A stretch of 64,000 nt of DNA, taken from Pseudomonas sp. Irchel 3A7 (lineage in GTDB: Bacteria; Pseudomonadota; Gammaproteobacteria; Pseudomonadales; Pseudomonadaceae). The DNA is taken from contig NZ_FYED01000019.1 of assembly GCF_900187565.1 (NCBI RefSeq), positions 1 through 64,000 of the forward strand, in the 5' to 3' direction. A program made the position numbers and the translations under genes. The notes under the pieces were generated by a model that worked only from the letters and a program-made list of their open reading frames with translations, ran no database searches and was not told the DNA's origin. Below, one piece after another: positions 1 to 11,414 of the stretch; the first letter of the stretch is position 1; the number at the start of each line of letters is the position of its first letter.

Positions 1-142
1 GGCCCCCAAACAGATCATCTGTGCAGCAATGCGCAAGCTCCTACATTTTGTCTACGCCGTTCTTAAATCGGGCCAGCCATTTGACCCGAATTTTGCGCTT
101 GCCCGATGAGGGACAAGACGGTATCTACGGAATCAAACGCAA

Positions 143-1624
143 TCAGGCGATAGCGCCCAAGAGCTTTTCCCACTCTTTGTTTTCTTTCTTCGACACGCCG
201 CCCAGCAGGTCGATCGCCTGGCGCAGACGGAAACGGGTCAGGTCCGGACCGAGGATTTCCATCGCATCGAGCACCGACACCGAGCTGGCCTGGCCGGTGA
301 TTGCCGCGAACATCAGCGGCATGGCATCGCGCAGCTTCAGCTCCAGGGACTCCACGACCGCCTGAATGGTCGCGGTGATGCTGTCCTTCTCCCACTGACG
401 CAGGCTTTCGAGCTTCCACAGAATCAACTGCATCAACTGGCGAACCTGATCACCCGAGAGCTTCTTCGATTCGAACAGCTTGGCGTCCGGATTCACCCCA
501 CCGGCAAAGAAGAAGCCGGCCAGCGGTGCGACCTGGCTGAAGGTTTCAACCCGACCCTGCACGTGCGGCGCGATCTTCATCATGTAGTCGGAATTGAATG
601 CCCACTTCTGCACGCGGGCGGCGAACTCTTCCACCGGCAGGTCGCGCAACCACTGGCCGTTGAGCCACGACAGCTTCTCGATGTCGAAAATCGGCCCACC
701 CAGGGAAACGCGCTTGAGGTCGAAGTTGTCGACCATTTCCTGCAGCGAAAACTTTTCGCGCTCGTCCGGCATCGACCAGCCCATGCGGCCCAGATAGTTG
801 AGCATGGCTTCCGGCATGAAGCCCATGCGCTCGTAGAAGGTCACCGAGGTCGGGTTCTTGCGCTTGGACAGCTTGCTCTTGTCCGGGTTACGCAACAGCG
901 GCATGTAGCACAGTTCCGGCTGTTCCCAACCGAAGTATTCGTACAGCAGGATCAGTTTCGGTGCCGATGGCAGCCATTCTTCACCACGCAATACGTGGGT
1001 GATGCCCATCAGGTGGTCGTCGACCACGTTGGCCAGGAAGTATGTCGGCAGGCCGTCGGTCTTCATCAGGACTTGCATGTCCATGCGATCCCACGGGATT
1101 TCGACATCGCCACGCAGCATGTCCGGCACCACGCAGACGCCTTCGCTCGGCACTTTCATGCGGATCACGTGCGGCTCGCCGGCGGCCAGGCGGCGCGCGA
1201 TTTCTTCCTTGGACAGCAGCAGCGCGCGGCCGTCGTAACGCGGGGTTTCGCCGCGGGCCATTTGTTCGGCGCGCATCTGGTCCAGCTCTTCAGCGGTGCA
1301 GAAACACGGGAAGGCATGCCCCATGTCGACCAGTTGCTGGCAGTACTTCTGATAAATATCGCCGCGCTCGCTTTGACGGTACGGACCGTGCGGGCCGCCG
1401 ACGTCCGGGCCTTCGCTCCAGTCGATGCCCAACCAGCGCAAGGCATCGAAAATCTGCTGTTCGGACTCGCGGGTCGAACGCAACTGGTCGGTGTCTTCAA
1501 TCCGCAGGATGAACTCACCGCCGTGCTGCTTGGCAAAGCAGTAGTTGAACAATGCGATGTAAGCGGTACCTACGTGGGGGTCCCCGGTAGGCGATGGCGC
1601 GATGCGAGTGCGGACGGTGGTCAT
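143..1624 (-). CDS. gltX: Glutamyl-tRNA synthetase
   Basis: Class I aminoacyl-tRNA synthetase that charges tRNA-Glu in the cytoplasm. The 493-residue protein starts MTTVRTRIAPSPTGDPHVG, which carries the HIGH-type signature as HVG near residues 15-17. The KLSKR ATP-binding loop is seen near the middle (SKLSKRKNP). The CxC / Y-x-C-like zinc region is partly visible as FPCFCTAEE. A longer reading frame begins at 1651, but the start at 1624 gives the usual length and N-terminus for Pseudomonas GltX. It is transcribed away from the efflux operon and its downstream end lies near the window edge. Function is certain by family; no anomalies seen. Confidence 0.97.
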   Translation of the reverse strand: MTTVRTRIAPSPTGDPHVGTAYIALFNYCFAKQHGGEFILRIEDTDQLRSTRESEQQIFDALRWLGIDWSEGPDVGGPHGPYRQSERGDIYQKYCQQLVDMGHAFPCFCTAEELDQMRAEQMARGETPRYDGRALLLSKEEIARRLAAGEPHVIRMKVPSEGVCVVPDMLRGDVEIPWDRMDMQVLMKTDGLPTYFLANVVDDHLMGITHVLRGEEWLPSAPKLILLYEYFGWEQPELCYMPLLRNPDKSKLSKRKNPTSVTFYERMGFMPEAMLNYLGRMGWSMPDEREKFSLQEMVDNFDLKRVSLGGPIFDIEKLSWLNGQWLRDLPVEEFAARVQKWAFNSDYMMKIAPHVQGRVETFSQVAPLAGFFFAGGVNPDAKLFESKKLSGDQVRQLMQLILWKLESLRQWEKDSITATIQAVVESLELKLRDAMPLMFAAITGQASSVSVLDAMEILGPDLTRFRLRQAIDLLGGVSKKENKEWEKLLGAIA

Positions 1625-1853
1625 GGCATGTCTCGAAAAGAATAAAAGCAAAGATTTAACAAGGGGCGAATGGTAACAGGCGCAGACCGCCCGGCTCCAG
1701 TGAACAGGGTATTTAAGCCATGGTTGCGACTGTAACGCCGGTATGACGCGGTGAATGGCCGAATATCAGCCGATGGCATTTACCGTTTATCGGCTGTATG
1801 CCAGATTCACCTGCTGATAACTTTCTTTGCAATTTCTCGACTACAGTCAGCCC

Positions 1854-2942
1854 ATGCCTGCCCAACTCAAGCGTCGCCTGTTTAGTTTCCTGTTGATTGT
1901 CCTGCTGGTTGCCGGGGGCTTTTTTGCCCATTGGTTCCTCAAGGGACGGTTCTATGAAAGCACTGACAACGCGTATGTCCAGGGCGAAATCACCCGTGTG
2001 TCGAGCCAGTTGGGCGCACGCATCGACCAGGTGCTGGTACAAGACAACCAGCACGTCGAGAAAGGCCAATTACTGATCAGGCTTGAAGGCGATGATTTCC
2101 TCCTCGCCGTCGACCGCGCCAACGCTACCCTCGCCACCCGCCAGGCCGAGCGCCTGCAAGCCCAGAGCAAACTGACCCAGCAGGCCAGCCTGATTGCCGC
2201 CAGCGAAGCGCAAGTCGCATCCAGCCAGGCCAGCCTGAGCCGTTCGCAAATTGACCTGTCCCGCGCCCAGACCCTGCGCAAGCCCGGTTATGTCTCGGAG
2301 GAACGGGTGACCACCCTCTCCGCCGACAACCATATTGCCCGCTCGCAACTGACCAAGGCGCAGGCGGATGCCCAAAGCCAGCGCCAGCAAGTGAACGCGC
2401 TGACCGCCGAGATCAAGCGCCTCGACGCGCAGATCGCCAACGCCAGGGCCGATCTGGCCCAGGCCGAATTGAACCTCACGCGCAGCGAAATTCACGCGCC
2501 CATCAGTGGCCTGATCGGTCAGCGCGCCGCGCGCAATGGCCAGTACGTGCAGGCCGGCGCCTATCTGCTGTCGATCGTTCCGGATGAAGACATCTGGATT
2601 CAGGCCAACTTCAAGGAAACCCAGATTGGCCATATGCAGCCCGGCCAAAAAGCGGAACTGACCTTCGATGCCTATGGCGACACGCCGATCGAAGCCCGGG
2701 TCGATAGCCTGTTCGCCGCCTCGGGCGCGCAGTTCAGCCTGTTGCCGCCGGACAATGCCACGGGCAACTTCACCAAAGTCGTACAACGGATTCCGGTAAA
2801 ACTGACCTTCGCCGCCGACAACCCGTTGCACGGCAAGATCCGCCCGGGCATGTCAGTCACCGTCAAGGTGAATATCAAAGACACCCCTGACGATGTCACT
2901 GCCAACCTGAGCATTAAAGACGCCGCTGGCGATGGCCGGTGA
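1854..2942 (+). CDS. EmrA/HlyD-type membrane fusion (periplasmic adaptor) protein
   Basis: Periplasmic adaptor of a tripartite multidrug efflux pump. About 362 residues: one N-terminal membrane helix (LFSFLLIVLLVAGGFFAHWF), a biotinyl-lipoyl-like half (STDNAYVQGEIT...V), a long Gln/Ala-rich alpha-helical hairpin (about residues 85-205), the second lipoyl half (IHAPISGLIGQ) and a beta-barrel domain. The start at the ATG 1854 is preferred over a TTG at 1827 because the cytoplasmic tail then has the normal short basic form (MPAQLKRR). It overlaps the next gene by 11 bases, so the two are translationally coupled. The substrate cannot be told from the sequence; EmrA-like is the best family label. 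Confidence 0.9.
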   Translation: MPAQLKRRLFSFLLIVLLVAGGFFAHWFLKGRFYESTDNAYVQGEITRVSSQLGARIDQVLVQDNQHVEKGQLLIRLEGDDFLLAVDRANATLATRQAERLQAQSKLTQQASLIAASEAQVASSQASLSRSQIDLSRAQTLRKPGYVSEERVTTLSADNHIARSQLTKAQADAQSQRQQVNALTAEIKRLDAQIANARADLAQAELNLTRSEIHAPISGLIGQRAARNGQYVQAGAYLLSIVPDEDIWIQANFKETQIGHMQPGQKAELTFDAYGDTPIEARVDSLFAASGAQFSLLPPDNATGNFTKVVQRIPVKLTFAADNPLHGKIRPGMSVTVKVNIKDTPDDVTANLSIKDAAGDGR

Positions 2943-4482
2943 TCAACTGATCCGTCCGGTCGGGGAACCGACGCGGCGGGACTGGATTGCGGTGATGAGC
3001 GTGATGCTCGGCGCGTTCATGGCGGTGCTCGACATCCAGATCACCAATTCATCGCTCAAGGATATTCAGGGCGCGCTGTCGGCGACCCTGGAAGAAGGTT
3101 CATGGATATCCACCTCATACCTGGTGGCGGAAATCATCATGATCCCGCTGACTGCCTGGCTGGTGCAGCTGCTGTCGGCGCGGCGCCTGGCGGTGTGGGT
3201 GTCCCTCGGCTTTCTCGTCGCCTCGCTGCTGTGCTCCATGGCGTGGAGCCTGGAGAGCATGATCGTCTTTCGCGCCTTGCAGGGCTTTACCGGCGGCGCG
3301 CTGATTCCGCTGGCGTTTACCCTGACCCTGATCAAACTGCCCGAGCATCACCGCGCCAAAGGCATGGCCATGTTCGCCATGACCGCCACCTTCGCCCCGT
3401 CCATCGGCCCGACCCTGGGTGGCTGGCTCACCGAAAACTGGGGCTGGGAATACATCTTCTATATCAACATACCGCCCGGCCTGCTCATGATCGCCGGCCT
3501 GATGTACGGTCTGGAAAAGAAAGAAGCACACTGGGAACTGCTGAAAAGCACCGACTACACCGGGATTGTCACCCTCGGCGTCGGCCTTGGCTGCCTGCAG
3601 GTGTTTCTGGAGGAAGGCCATCGCAAGGACTGGCTCGAATCCAATCTGATCGTGGCCCTGGGCAGTATCGCGCTGGTCAGCCTGATCACCTTCGTGATCG
3701 TGCAGTTTTCCAAACCCAATCCGCTGATCAACCTCGGCATCCTCGGCAATCGCAACTTCGGTCTGTCGAGCATTTCCAGTGTCGGGATGGGTGTCGGCCT
3801 GTATGGCTCGATCTACCTGCTACCGCTGTATCTGGCGCAAATCCAGAACTACAACGCCCTGCAGATCGGCGAAGTGATCATGTGGATGGGCGTGCCGCAG
3901 TTGTTCCTGATTCCGCTGGTGCCCAAGTTGATGAAGGTTGTCTCGCCGAAATGGCTGTGCACGATTGGCTTCGGCCTGTTCGGCCTGGCGAGTTTTTCCT
4001 CGGGGGTGTTGAACCCGGACTTCGCCGGCCCGCAGTTCAACCAGATCCAGATCATCCGCGCGCTAGGTCAGCCGCTGATCATGGTCACCATCTCGTTGAT
4101 CGCCACCGCCTACATCCTGCCTCAGGATGCGGGCTCGGCGTCGAGCCTGTTCAACATCCTGCGCAACCTCGGCGGCGCCATCGGCATCGCCCTGCTTGCC
4201 ACGTTACTGGATGCGCGAACCAAGACCTACTTCGATTATTTGCGTGAATCCATTGTGCCGAGCAATCCGCAGGTGGCCGAGCGCCTCGCGACATTGACCG
4301 ACAAACTGGGCAGTGAAACGGCGGCGCTGGGCAAACTCAGCGAGATCGCCCACCAGCAGGCGTCGATCATGGCCTACAACGATGCGTTTCATTTTGTCGG
4401 GATTGCGCTGGGGATCAGCATGTTGGCGGTGTTGTTGACCAAGACATTGCCGGCCGGACTGAAAGCCGGGGAAGCGCACTAA
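2932..4482 (+). CDS. EmrB/QacA (DHA2) drug:H+ antiporter of the MFS
   Basis: Inner-membrane pump partner of the adaptor just upstream. 516 residues with about 14 hydrophobic segments, as in the DHA2 (EmrB/QacA) family. Family signatures are visible: LDIQITNSSLKDIQGAL in TM1 and the antiporter motif C region GPTLGGWLTENWGWEYIFYINIPPG. It starts inside the 3' end of the adaptor gene (ATG overlapping its stop region). A REP pair lies directly downstream. The same adaptor-pump pair sits between gltX and uvrB in other Pseudomonas genomes, so it looks like core genome. No outer-membrane channel gene is adjacent; a TolC-type protein elsewhere is presumed. Confidence 0.92.
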   Translation: MAGDQLIRPVGEPTRRDWIAVMSVMLGAFMAVLDIQITNSSLKDIQGALSATLEEGSWISTSYLVAEIIMIPLTAWLVQLLSARRLAVWVSLGFLVASLLCSMAWSLESMIVFRALQGFTGGALIPLAFTLTLIKLPEHHRAKGMAMFAMTATFAPSIGPTLGGWLTENWGWEYIFYINIPPGLLMIAGLMYGLEKKEAHWELLKSTDYTGIVTLGVGLGCLQVFLEEGHRKDWLESNLIVALGSIALVSLITFVIVQFSKPNPLINLGILGNRNFGLSSISSVGMGVGLYGSIYLLPLYLAQIQNYNALQIGEVIMWMGVPQLFLIPLVPKLMKVVSPKWLCTIGFGLFGLASFSSGVLNPDFAGPQFNQIQIIRALGQPLIMVTISLIATAYILPQDAGSASSLFNILRNLGGAIGIALLATLLDARTKTYFDYLRESIVPSNPQVAERLATLTDKLGSETAALGKLSEIAHQQASIMAYNDAFHFVGIALGISMLAVLLTKTLPAGLKAGEAH

Positions 4483-4497
4483 GACCGAGGTGCCCCT

Positions 4498-4562
4498 TTC
4501 GCGAGCAGGCTCGCTCCCACAAGGTCCAATGTGATCCCTGTGGGAGCGAGCCTGCTCGCGAA
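4498..4562. repeat. REP pair (inverted REP elements)
   Basis: Two copies of the Pseudomonas REP core in opposite orientation, TTCGCGAGCAGGCTCGCTCC and its complement, separated by about 19 bases. They form a long cruciform between the convergent stops of the efflux pump and uvrB and may also act as a transcript end. Confidence 0.9.
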
Positions 4563-4587
4563 GAGGACATCACAGACACCGCAAAAC

Positions 4588-6603
<2,016 letters not shown>

Positions 6604-6954
6604 GCATACCTCTCGGTTCTCGGAGCAAGGAATCGCGCCTGCGCGGTCAAACCGGCAGGAACGAGAAAGGCCGCAAACGACGAACGTCGCCCGAGGAAAA
6701 AACTGGATTGTGCTCAATGTGGTGCCGATTGCCCGCGCTTTCAAGGCAAACGTCCTACATCCCACGAAGCCTTTGACGCAGCCAATCGACTAACGGTCGA
6801 AAAATAATAGGAAAAACTTACCGCAAAAGCCGAATCGTCTGTCGCCATCAATCGCAGATGGCCTCTATACTAGCTCCCCGTTTGTGCACCGCTCTAGTGC
6901 ATTCGGCTGGAGCGCGACACGTCCCTCCACTCTCCATTCAGAGCCGCCGCAAAA
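6604..6954. promoter_or_regulatory. Divergent intergenic region between uvrB and tyrB
   Basis: A 351-base gap with no convincing gene. It must hold the divergent promoters of uvrB and tyrB. A TATACT hexamer at 6866-6871 is a reasonable -10 for tyrB, about 85 bases before its ATG, but no good -35 is seen. No clear LexA box was found upstream of uvrB. Confidence 0.4.
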
Positions 6955-8151
6955 ATGAGCCTGTTCTCCGCTGTCGAAATGGCACCACGCGATCCAATCC
7001 TGGGCCTCAACGAAGCATTCAACGCCGATACCCGTACTGACAAAGTCAACCTGGGGGTCGGTGTTTACTGCAACGAGGAGGGGCGAATTCCACTCCTGCG
7101 CGCCGTTGTCGAAGCCGAGACGATTCGCGTCGCTCAACACGCCTCCCGTGGCTACCTGCCGATCGACGGCATTGCTGCCTACGACCAGGCCGTGCAAAAA
7201 CTGCTGTTTGGCAATGATTCGCCGCTGATCGCTGCTGGCCGTGTCATCACCACCCAAGCCGTTGGCGGTACCGGTGCACTGAAGATCGGTGCCGACTTCC
7301 TCAAGCAATTGCTGCCGAACGCTGTCGTGGCGATCAGTGACCCGAGCTGGGAAAACCACCGCGCACTGTTCGAAACCGCTGGTTTCCCGGTACAGAACTA
7401 CCGTTACTACGACGCCGCGACCCACGATGTGAACCGCGCCGGCCTGTTGGAAGACCTGAACGCCCTGCCTGACGGCTCGATCGTTGTGCTGCACGCCTGC
7501 TGCCACAACCCGACCGGTGTCGACCTGAGCCCGGCGGACTGGAAAAACGTTCTGCAAGCCGTGAAGGCCAAAGGTCATGTGCCGTTCCTCGACATGGCCT
7601 ACCAGGGCTTTGGCGACGGCATCGACGAAGACGCCGCTGCCGTGCGCCTGTTCGCCGAGTCGGGCCTGACCTTCTTCGTTTCCAGCTCGTTCTCCAAATC
7701 CTTCTCGCTGTACGGCGAGCGCGTTGGCGCCCTGTCGATCGTCAGCGAATCAAAAGAAGAAAGCGCGCGCGTGCTGTCGCAAGTCAAACGCGTAATCCGC
7801 ACCAACTACTCCAACCCGCCGACCCACGGTGCAAGCATCGTCGCTGCCGTACTGAACAGCCCGGAACTGCGCGCCCAGTGGGAAGCCGAACTGGCCGAAA
7901 TGCGCCTGCGGATTCGTGGCATGCGCACCCAGATGGTCGACCTGCTGGCGAAAAACGCACCGCAGCGCGATTTCAGCTTCGTCGGTCGCCAGCGCGGCAT
8001 GTTCTCCTACTCCGGCCTGAGCGTTGAACAGGTTCACCGCCTGCGCAACGAGTTCGGTATCTATGCCCTGGACACCGGTCGTATCTGCGTGGCGGCGTTG
8101 AACCAGAGCAACATCAAGGTCGTGACGGATGCGATCGTTCAGGTGATCTGA
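6955..8151 (+). CDS. tyrB: Aromatic amino acid / aspartate aminotransferase (class I, PLP)
   Basis: Transaminase converting aromatic amino acids or aspartate and 2-oxoglutarate to the keto acids and glutamate. 398 residues starting MSLFSAVEMAPRDPILGLNE, typical of the AspC/TyrB subfamily. Landmarks are VNLGVGVYCNEEGRIPLL, the PLP-phosphate/ring contacts HACCHNPTGVDL, and the PLP lysine in SSSFSKSFSLYGER. The C-terminal arginine region is near YALDTGRICVAALN. It is divergent from uvrB, the same neighbourhood as in other Pseudomonas genomes. A strong hairpin terminator follows immediately. TyrB versus AspC specificity cannot be settled from sequence alone. Confidence 0.93.
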   Translation: MSLFSAVEMAPRDPILGLNEAFNADTRTDKVNLGVGVYCNEEGRIPLLRAVVEAETIRVAQHASRGYLPIDGIAAYDQAVQKLLFGNDSPLIAAGRVITTQAVGGTGALKIGADFLKQLLPNAVVAISDPSWENHRALFETAGFPVQNYRYYDAATHDVNRAGLLEDLNALPDGSIVVLHACCHNPTGVDLSPADWKNVLQAVKAKGHVPFLDMAYQGFGDGIDEDAAAVRLFAESGLTFFVSSSFSKSFSLYGERVGALSIVSESKEESARVLSQVKRVIRTNYSNPPTHGASIVAAVLNSPELRAQWEAELAEMRLRIRGMRTQMVDLLAKNAPQRDFSFVGRQRGMFSYSGLSVEQVHRLRNEFGIYALDTGRICVAALNQSNIKVVTDAIVQVI

Positions 8152-8167
8152 ACCGCGCCGTGATGCG

Positions 8168-8201
8168 TAAAACGGGAAGCCCAATGGCTTCCCGTTTTTT
8201 A
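8168..8201 (+). terminator. Rho-independent terminator after tyrB
   Basis: AACGGGAAGCC / GGCTTCCCGTT stem with a short CAAT loop followed by TTTTTT, 17 bases after the tyrB stop. Confidence 0.9.
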
Positions 8202-8260
8202 TAGGCCCCAGAAAATTCTCAATCCACCCACCAAGCCCTCTAAACTCTACGCAGATCAAC

Positions 8261-8348
8261 TGTGGGAGCGAGCCTGCTCGCGAAGGCGTCAGTCCAGTCG
8301 ATGATGCGTTGAATTGACTATTGCCTTCGCGAGCAGGCTCGCTCCCAC
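8261..8348. repeat. REP pair (inverted)
   Basis: TGTGGGAGCGAGCCTGCTCG at 8261 and its inverted copy ending at 8348, separated by about 40 bases. Same REP family as at 4498 but with the arms in the opposite order. Confidence 0.9.
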
Positions 8349-8388
8349 ATTGGATTTGTGTACACCCTGAATTCTGAAGAGTACCAAA

Positions 8389-8598
8389 ATGAAAATCGAT
8401 GACCTACGCGCTGAGCGCGATGACCGCGACGACCTGGATGACTTCATCCCCCGTACCCCGGCCAAACGCGGCAACAACCTGGTGATGCAAGTCGCTGCCG
8501 GCGTGTTTCTCGGCGGCCTGGCCCTGTGGCTGGTGCAATTGGGCGCCACGGCGCTTTACGCCAAGCTGATGATGGGCACGATTACCTTTGGCGGTTAG
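8389..8598 (+). CDS. Small single-TM hypothetical protein
   Basis: 69 residues. The charged N-terminal half (MKIDDLRAERDDRDDLDDF) is followed by one hydrophobic segment (about residues 32-60: VMQVAAGVFLGGLALWLVQLG). It has a purine-rich stretch (GAAGAG) upstream of the ATG. It lies between a REP pair and a convergent small gene whose stop codon overlaps its own (the two ORFs share 8595-8598). The composition suggests a small inner-membrane protein found in many Pseudomonas; function unknown. Confidence 0.65.
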   Translation: MKIDDLRAERDDRDDLDDFIPRTPAKRGNNLVMQVAAGVFLGGLALWLVQLGATALYAKLMMGTITFGG

Positions 8599-8825
8599 GC
8601 CAGTTCGCTCGCGCGCTGGCTGGCAGCATCGTCAAACGCGACATAGAGCGATTCAGCAACCTGACTCTTGATCGCCTTGGTGCTTTCCAGGCCCAGGACA
8701 AAGCCTTCGGCCTTGCCACCCGCGCGGTTCAATTCTTCAGCGGTGCCAGCCTGAGTGATGGCGTCGAACAGCTTCTCAGCGTGCGGGCCGACACCTTTGG
8801 GCAGGCTGATCTGAGCGATGCTCAT
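8595..8825 (-). CDS. Small hypothetical cytoplasmic protein
   Basis: 76 residues, MSIAQISLPKGVGPHAEKLF onward, soluble and Ala/Glu-rich, no signal or membrane segment. It has a GAGGTG ribosome site before the ATG. It ends tail-to-tail with the small membrane protein gene, sharing four bases at the stops. I do not recognise a family. The reading frame has normal Pseudomonas codon bias, which supports a real gene. Confidence 0.65.
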   Translation of the reverse strand: MSIAQISLPKGVGPHAEKLFDAITQAGTAEELNRAGGKAEGFVLGLESTKAIKSQVAESLYVAFDDAASQRASELA

Positions 8826-9018
8826 GCGAACACCTCATCGATTAGAGGCGTTGTTGTGGTCAAGCGAGTCATGGCGCGTACCTTTTCGGCGAATGGCCGG
8901 CAGCGCGTGTAACCACTTCCGGGCGGTCATGGTAGACCTCTGAAGCGATTCTGGTAACCGACAATCATCGATAAACCACCGTCCGTCCCATTGAATCCGT
9001 CAACTTGCTATCCGATGC

Positions 9019-9046
9019 TTGACTTCTCTTTTTGAATCAGTAACAT
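9019..9046 (+). promoter_or_regulatory. Sigma-70 type promoter of tRNA-Asn
   Basis: TTGACT at 9019-9024 and TAACAT at 9041-9046 with a 16-base spacer, placing the start about 10 bases before the tRNA 5' end. Confidence 0.6.
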
Positions 9047-9055
9047 AGGCGCCAT

Positions 9056-9131
<76 letters not shown>

Positions 9132-9170
9132 GACTAGGTTCGGAGAAGGCTTTCAAAATCTCCAACCAAC

Positions 9171-9198
9171 AAAAACCCGCCTTATGGCGGGTTTTTTT
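9171..9198. terminator. Bidirectional-looking terminator after tRNA-Asn
   Basis: AAAAACCCGCC TTAT GGCGGGTTTTTTT: a perfect 6-bp GC stem flanked by A-run and T-run. It can end the tRNA transcript on the plus strand and the AraC-type gene on the minus strand. Confidence 0.9.
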
Positions 9199-9216
9199 CG
9201 TTTTGGCGTTTCCTGC

Positions 9217-10209
9217 TCATGCCTGAGACTTCACCGTCTGCCGGGGCAACTCTCCAAACCGCTGCCGATAGTAATTGGCAAACCGCCCCACGTGCCCAAA
9301 TCCGAATTCCAACGCCACCTCAGTCACGCTGGAGTGCGGCCGCGCCAGCAAGTACTCCCGGGCGGCTTCAAGCCGTAAACCGCGCAGACGGTCCATCGGG
9401 CTTTGGCCGTATTCGCGCTGGCATAACGTGTTCAAGCTGCGAATGCTCACCCCGGCGGCAACCGCCAGCTCGGCCAGGGTGATGCCCTGGGCCAGATGCT
9501 CGCGCATACAGGCGTCGATCTTTTGCAGTTGCCGGGTAGGTTGGCGCAAAGGCGACTCTTGTTGCGCAACGCCACAATGGCTGAGCAGAAACAGCGGCAA
9601 GCTTTGCTCCAGATGCTGCAACCAGCGCGAAGGCGCCGCGCTTGCCTCGCCGTCCGGTAAATGCTCCAGCAACTCGCTGACCAGACGAAACCAGCGCATG
9701 GCCAGCGGCCGTTGCAGACGGCTGACCGGCGCCAGCGTGAAGCCCGATGGCAAGTCATCGCCCAGGGCGCTCTGGCCGGCGTCGAGCAAGGTTCGTGGCA
9801 GTTTCAGGATCAGTTGCTCACAGCCCTCCTCCCATACCACTCGAGCTTGTTCACGCGGGGACAGAATCGCCACTTCTCCGGGGCTGACGGCATAGCCCAT
9901 GCCGTCGGACTCAAGGGTGGCGCTGCCGCGCAGTGGCATCTGTACCAGCACGAAATCTTCGAAAGGCTGCGGCCGGATTTCGACCTGGCCGCCATAACGC
10001 AACGCGTAAAGCTCGCAGCTGGCGACCTGGCCGCGATAGAACGCCGTATCGACGCCGCCCCGTGGCCAATCCAATTCATGCTCCACCAGCGCTTGCCCCA
10101 TCAGGCGCTGGGTTTCTTGCGCCGAGCGGCTGGTGAAGACCGGTTCGCGGCACATCAGCGACAAGTTCAGGCCCACGCTGTTGGCGGTGGCCGCCTGTAA
10201 GGTCGTCAT
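9217..10209 (-). CDS. AraC-family transcriptional regulator (second of a tandem pair)
   Basis: 330 residues from MTTLQAATANSVGLNLSL. The N-terminal about 190 residues form a cupin-like effector domain (VEIRPQPFEDFVLVQMPLRG, AVSPGEVAILSP). The C-terminal about 100 residues hold two HTH motifs (ITLAELAVAAGVSIRSLNTL and VTEVALEFGFGHVGRFANYYRQRFGELP). An upstream frame extension to 10290 overlaps the preceding regulator gene, so the ATG at 10209, one base after that gene's stop, is chosen. It is very likely cotranscribed with the AntR-like gene, which suggests a second effector for the catabolic cluster. Effector unknown. Confidence 0.88.
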   Translation of the reverse strand: MTTLQAATANSVGLNLSLMCREPVFTSRSAQETQRLMGQALVEHELDWPRGGVDTAFYRGQVASCELYALRYGGQVEIRPQPFEDFVLVQMPLRGSATLESDGMGYAVSPGEVAILSPREQARVVWEEGCEQLILKLPRTLLDAGQSALGDDLPSGFTLAPVSRLQRPLAMRWFRLVSELLEHLPDGEASAAPSRWLQHLEQSLPLFLLSHCGVAQQESPLRQPTRQLQKIDACMREHLAQGITLAELAVAAGVSIRSLNTLCQREYGQSPMDRLRGLRLEAAREYLLARPHSSVTEVALEFGFGHVGRFANYYRQRFGELPRQTVKSQA

Positions 10210-10210
10210 C

Positions 10211-11224
10211 TCAAAGCGACCGGTTGCGACGGGCTTCGCTGCGCTGCAGGGTGGCACTGGGCGTTTCGTTGAACAGCTTGCGGTATTCACTGGCGAACCG
10301 ACCCAAATGCGAAAACCCCCAGCACATCGCGATCACGGAGATGTTGCGCACCGAGGCGTCCTCGAGGATTTCCTGGCGTACCGCGCCGAGGCGATACTTT
10401 TTCAGGTAAGCCATGGGCGAGACGCCAAAGTGCTTGCGAAAGCCTTCGAACAGTTTGAAGCGGGACACTCCTGCCGCCGCCTCGATGTCTTCCAGGTGCA
10501 TGTCTTCGCGGGCGTTGCTTTCGATGAAGTCCTTGGCGCGCACCAGGTAGTACGGCAACTTGACGGCCAGTTGCTCACGCAGTTCGGCGCTGTAGTTGTT
10601 GGGCTGGGAAAGGATCAGGCCCTTGATCAGCGCGCTTTCGATATCGCGGGTGAAGAACACCTGATTGAACAGATCCTGGCCGCGCTCCAACTCATCGATG
10701 TAGTAACGGGCCAGCCGCCACCAGGAGGCAGAGGCGCCGTTGACCGCGTCCATCACCGGTTCGAACTTCAGCGGCATTTCCAGCGGGCGTTGCAGCATGC
10801 CTTCGAGGGTCTGGCGCATGGCCATGCGGGTGATCACCACGGAGATCTTGTGACAGTCACCGGCCATGGTCAGCGCCTGGGTTTCATGGGGCGTCACGAT
10901 CAGGCCCTGGTCCTGGTTGGAGTACAACCGGCGACCGTCCTTGAGCAGTTCCTGCTCGCCGCGAATCGGCAGGCTGAGGCTGTAGCAATTGAGGTGCTCG
11001 GCATCCTCGACGCCGATGGTCACGTCGGTGCCGTATTCCATCCGGCCCAGGGTCGTGGACATGGATTTGAACACATTGGCCTTGTGGTGAAACTGAATCC
11101 GGTTCGGCTGGCGGGTCTGCAGTTCGTGCGGCCCGCAAATGCCGGCCATCCAGGCACGGGCACCGGCCAGGTCGTAGCGATCGATGCGGATATCTCGAAA
11201 CTGGGCAACATTTGGTTCGGTCAT
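10211..11224 (-). CDS. antR: AraC-family regulator, AntR-like (anthranilate dioxygenase activator)
   Basis: 337 residues from MTEPNVAQFRDIRIDRYDLA. The ligand-binding half contains VFKSMSTTLGRMEYGTDVTI, and the C-terminal AraC DNA-binding domain contains MHLEDIEAAAGVSRFKLFEG and ISVIAMCWGFSHLGRFASEY. The N-terminal pattern and length match AntR, which activates antABC in response to anthranilate in other pseudomonads. It lies about 1.9 kb from antA with the porin gene between. AntR identity rests on recalled family features and on the linked antABC; I cannot align it here. The start at 11224 removes an 18-codon upstream extension. Confidence 0.75.
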   Translation of the reverse strand: MTEPNVAQFRDIRIDRYDLAGARAWMAGICGPHELQTRQPNRIQFHHKANVFKSMSTTLGRMEYGTDVTIGVEDAEHLNCYSLSLPIRGEQELLKDGRRLYSNQDQGLIVTPHETQALTMAGDCHKISVVITRMAMRQTLEGMLQRPLEMPLKFEPVMDAVNGASASWWRLARYYIDELERGQDLFNQVFFTRDIESALIKGLILSQPNNYSAELREQLAVKLPYYLVRAKDFIESNAREDMHLEDIEAAAGVSRFKLFEGFRKHFGVSPMAYLKKYRLGAVRQEILEDASVRNISVIAMCWGFSHLGRFASEYRKLFNETPSATLQRSEARRNRSL

Positions 11225-11414
11225 TTCAGTACACCCACGGCAATGGACATCGACACGCTCTTCGGCGCGTATTCTCATTACGTTTGCAAGGGCTATGCCC
11301 AGCCGGTGCGAACAGGCGATATCCGCATTTTTTGGCTAGTAATCGGAAACTATCTGGATATCGAACGTGCTGTGCGGCGCTGATGCGCACAGCAACGGTG
11401 CCGGTCATGGTCAG

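Noticed and set aside
8261..8348. Hairpin as terminator or attenuator
   Set aside because: It is the REP pair; no T-run.
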